Below are positions 7,351-8,203 of a stretch of 8,203 nt of DNA, piece by piece. Numbering within the stretch: position 1 is the first letter of the stretch; each line of letters starts with the position of its first letter. The position numbers were made by a program, and so were the translations under genes. Source of the DNA: Bacteroidales bacterium (lineage in GTDB: Bacteria; Bacteroidota; Bacteroidia; Bacteroidales; ML635J-15); assembly GCA_023228725.1 (NCBI GenBank), contig JALOAQ010000121.1:1-8203 (forward strand). The letters are read 5' to 3'. The notes beneath the pieces are model-generated. The model was not told the origin of the DNA, did no database searches, and saw only the letters and a list, made by a program, of their open reading frames with translations.

Positions 7351-7512
7351 CAGAAATTGATTTATTCAAATTTCAAAGTTAAGAAATAAAACTTCTACTA
7401 GCTTAAATTATTAGAAAAAAAATAAAATCAACGTTTATTTTAATATAAGTGCCTGAAAATAAGACAAATTATGTAAAAAAAGAAGTTTTTGTGTTCGCAT
7501 ATGATAAAAAAT
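7351..7512. other. Intergenic gap between the SUMF1-like gene and the carboxypeptidase operon
   Basis: The gap is very AT-rich and holds the operon's predicted -7 box near its downstream end. The only self-complementary piece seen after the SUMF1-like stop is A-run/GAAG/T-run around 7475-7490, an A/T-only stem too weak to call a terminator. Read-through from the upstream gene is therefore possible. Confidence 0.5.
7374..7381 (-). promoter_or_regulatory. Bacteroidota-type -7 promoter box for the carboxypeptidase operon
   Basis: Read on the minus strand the bases are TAACTTTG, a perfect match to the TAnnTTTG -7 consensus of Bacteroidota primary sigma factors. It ends 23 bases before the ATG at 7350, implying a very short leader. 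The -33 box is weak: the best candidate is TTTA at 7404-7407, 22 bases upstream, against the expected TTTG or TTG at about 19-21. Together with the 162-base gap this supports a transcript starting here and covering both carboxypeptidases. Confidence 0.5.
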
Positions 7513-8157
7513 TTACTGTTTTGTTACTTTTGCAACACATCTAAAACCTATTGGTCTGTTATCAACTAAGTCTTTGTTTTCCAAGGAATATTCTATTACA
7601 TTATCTGTTATTCCTTGTGGCTTCCCTGATTTTTTATTAATAAGAATTGACAAAGGAGGATTGAAAGTTTTATCGGCATATAGTTCAGCTTTCTTAAAAT
7701 CTTCTTTGTTAGGTAAAGAAAATTCTATTTTTTTCACTCCTTTAATTTTAAAATTATATACTTCGGTTCGCCACTTACAATAATCTATACATTGTTGGTA
7801 AGAAATTCCTATCATTGGATATTTTTCATAATTTTTCTTCATAAATTCCACATCTCTTTCAGAATATTTGTGCTTCCCATCAGAGTTTTTAGCAGAAATA
7901 TATGAAAAATTATAATGCTTTTTAAAGAAAGCAGTATCAGGAATTACAGAAAGAAATTCAGGTGAATTAGCTCCAAAACGATTTTTAACAGCAAATTCAT
8001 ATTCTATCCAATCTATTATGGATATTTCAGAATTATCAATGTATTTTAATTCCTCATTATCAATTTGAGTCATATAAGGAATTTTTTGAGCTACAATATT
8101 ACTAGTGTTTAAAAGAATGCTAAACAGTAATATTCCAATGCATGTTATCTTTTTCAT
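7513..8157 (-). CDS. Exported SUMF1/GldK-like protein with a reduced FGE-sulfatase fold (214 aa)
   Basis: A signal peptide (1-23, IVA before Gln24) has no lipobox cysteine, so a soluble periplasmic or secreted protein is expected. The rest reads as a shortened FGE-sulfatase (SUMF1) domain: IDWIEYEFAV (48-57), YPMIGISYQQCIDYCKWRT (113-131), FSLPNKEDFKKAE (146-158, the usual LPTEAEWEYA), ITDNVIEYS (183-191, the usual GNVWEW) and RPIGFRCVAK (201-210). The stretch between the LPTE-like and NVWEW-like motifs is about 25 residues, much shorter than usual. Only C207 of the active-site cysteine pair of true formylglycine-generating enzymes is present; P202 occupies the other place. A scaffold or binding role is therefore more likely, as in GldK/GldJ of the T9SS and gliding machinery, whose PDT, YP-GIS and CxWRT spacing it resembles. 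That resemblance is by eye. The stop is 162 bases before the carboxypeptidase pair; co-transcription is uncertain. Confidence 0.7.
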   Translation of the reverse strand: MKKITCIGILLFSILLNTSNIVAQKIPYMTQIDNEELKYIDNSEISIIDWIEYEFAVKNRFGANSPEFLSVIPDTAFFKKHYNFSYISAKNSDGKHKYSERDVEFMKKNYEKYPMIGISYQQCIDYCKWRTEVYNFKIKGVKKIEFSLPNKEDFKKAELYADKTFNPPLSILINKKSGKPQGITDNVIEYSLENKDLVDNRPIGFRCVAKVTKQ

Positions 8158-8178
8158 AGAATTTAATTTTTAAAGTTT

Positions 8179-8186
8179 TTAAATAT
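8179..8186 (-). promoter_or_regulatory. Possible -7 promoter box for the SUMF1-like gene
   Basis: On the minus strand the bases are TATATTTA, a 7-of-8 match to TAnnTTTG, ending 21 bases before the ATG at 8157. A -33 box at normal spacing would lie outside the window, so the call cannot be completed. AT-rich sequence yields such matches easily. Confidence 0.3.
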
Positions 8187-8203
8187 AGACTTTTTTTCTC
8201 AAA

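Noticed and set aside
7470..7500. Intrinsic terminator after the SUMF1-like gene
   Set aside because: The only stem is A/T pairs around GAAG, with no G-C pairs, so it is too weak to distinguish from AT-rich background.
7513..8157. Active formylglycine-generating enzyme or sulfatase activator
   Set aside because: Only one of the active-site cysteine pair is present, the domain is strongly shortened, and no sulfatase gene is in the window.

Overview
The window looks like an AT-rich Bacteroidota chromosome segment (Bacteroidales- or Flavobacteriia-like; the order cannot be fixed from here). The reasons are: two giant secreted proteins ending in type A sorting domains of the type IX secretion system (T9SS); Gln as the predicted first residue of all three mature proteins; a perfect TAnnTTTG promoter -7 box; no Shine-Dalgarno sequences; and PKD, SprB-like and Ig-like modules.

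Layout. Bases 1-69 hold what may be the last 22 codons of a plus-strand gene. Bases 70-707 have no credible gene. They contain a 10-bp stem-loop (106-139), a G-rich inverted repeat (200-250), a REP-like palindrome (306-336) and a mosaic array (374-689) in which short hairpins alternate with near-identical 40-bp linkers. The remaining genes are all on the minus strand. Reading in their direction: a small secreted protein with a compressed formylglycine-generating-enzyme (SUMF1/GldK-like) fold (8157-7513), a 162-bp gap with a promoter, a 943-aa M14 zinc carboxypeptidase (7350-4519), and, only 10 bases further on, a paralogous 1266-aa M14 carboxypeptidase (4508-708).

How the genes work together. 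The two carboxypeptidases form an apparent operon made by tandem duplication. Both keep every M14 zinc-binding and catalytic residue I can identify, followed by a transthyretin-like domain, PKD and Ig-like modules, a shared beta-rich module I cannot name, and a T9SS sorting domain. They should act outside the cell or on its surface, trimming C-terminal residues from peptides, probably for nutrition, like the P. gingivalis carboxypeptidase CPG70. The downstream paralogue is about 320 residues longer, mainly because it gained an extra PKD-like domain, a second Ig-like module and two SprB-like repeats. The small SUMF1-like gene is exported but lacks the enzyme's active-site cysteine pair. Its tie to the peptidases is only proximity.

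I see no clear new defence or mobile system. The least explained structure is the hairpin array at 306-689, whose members share stacked GA/GA mismatches at fixed places in otherwise different stems.
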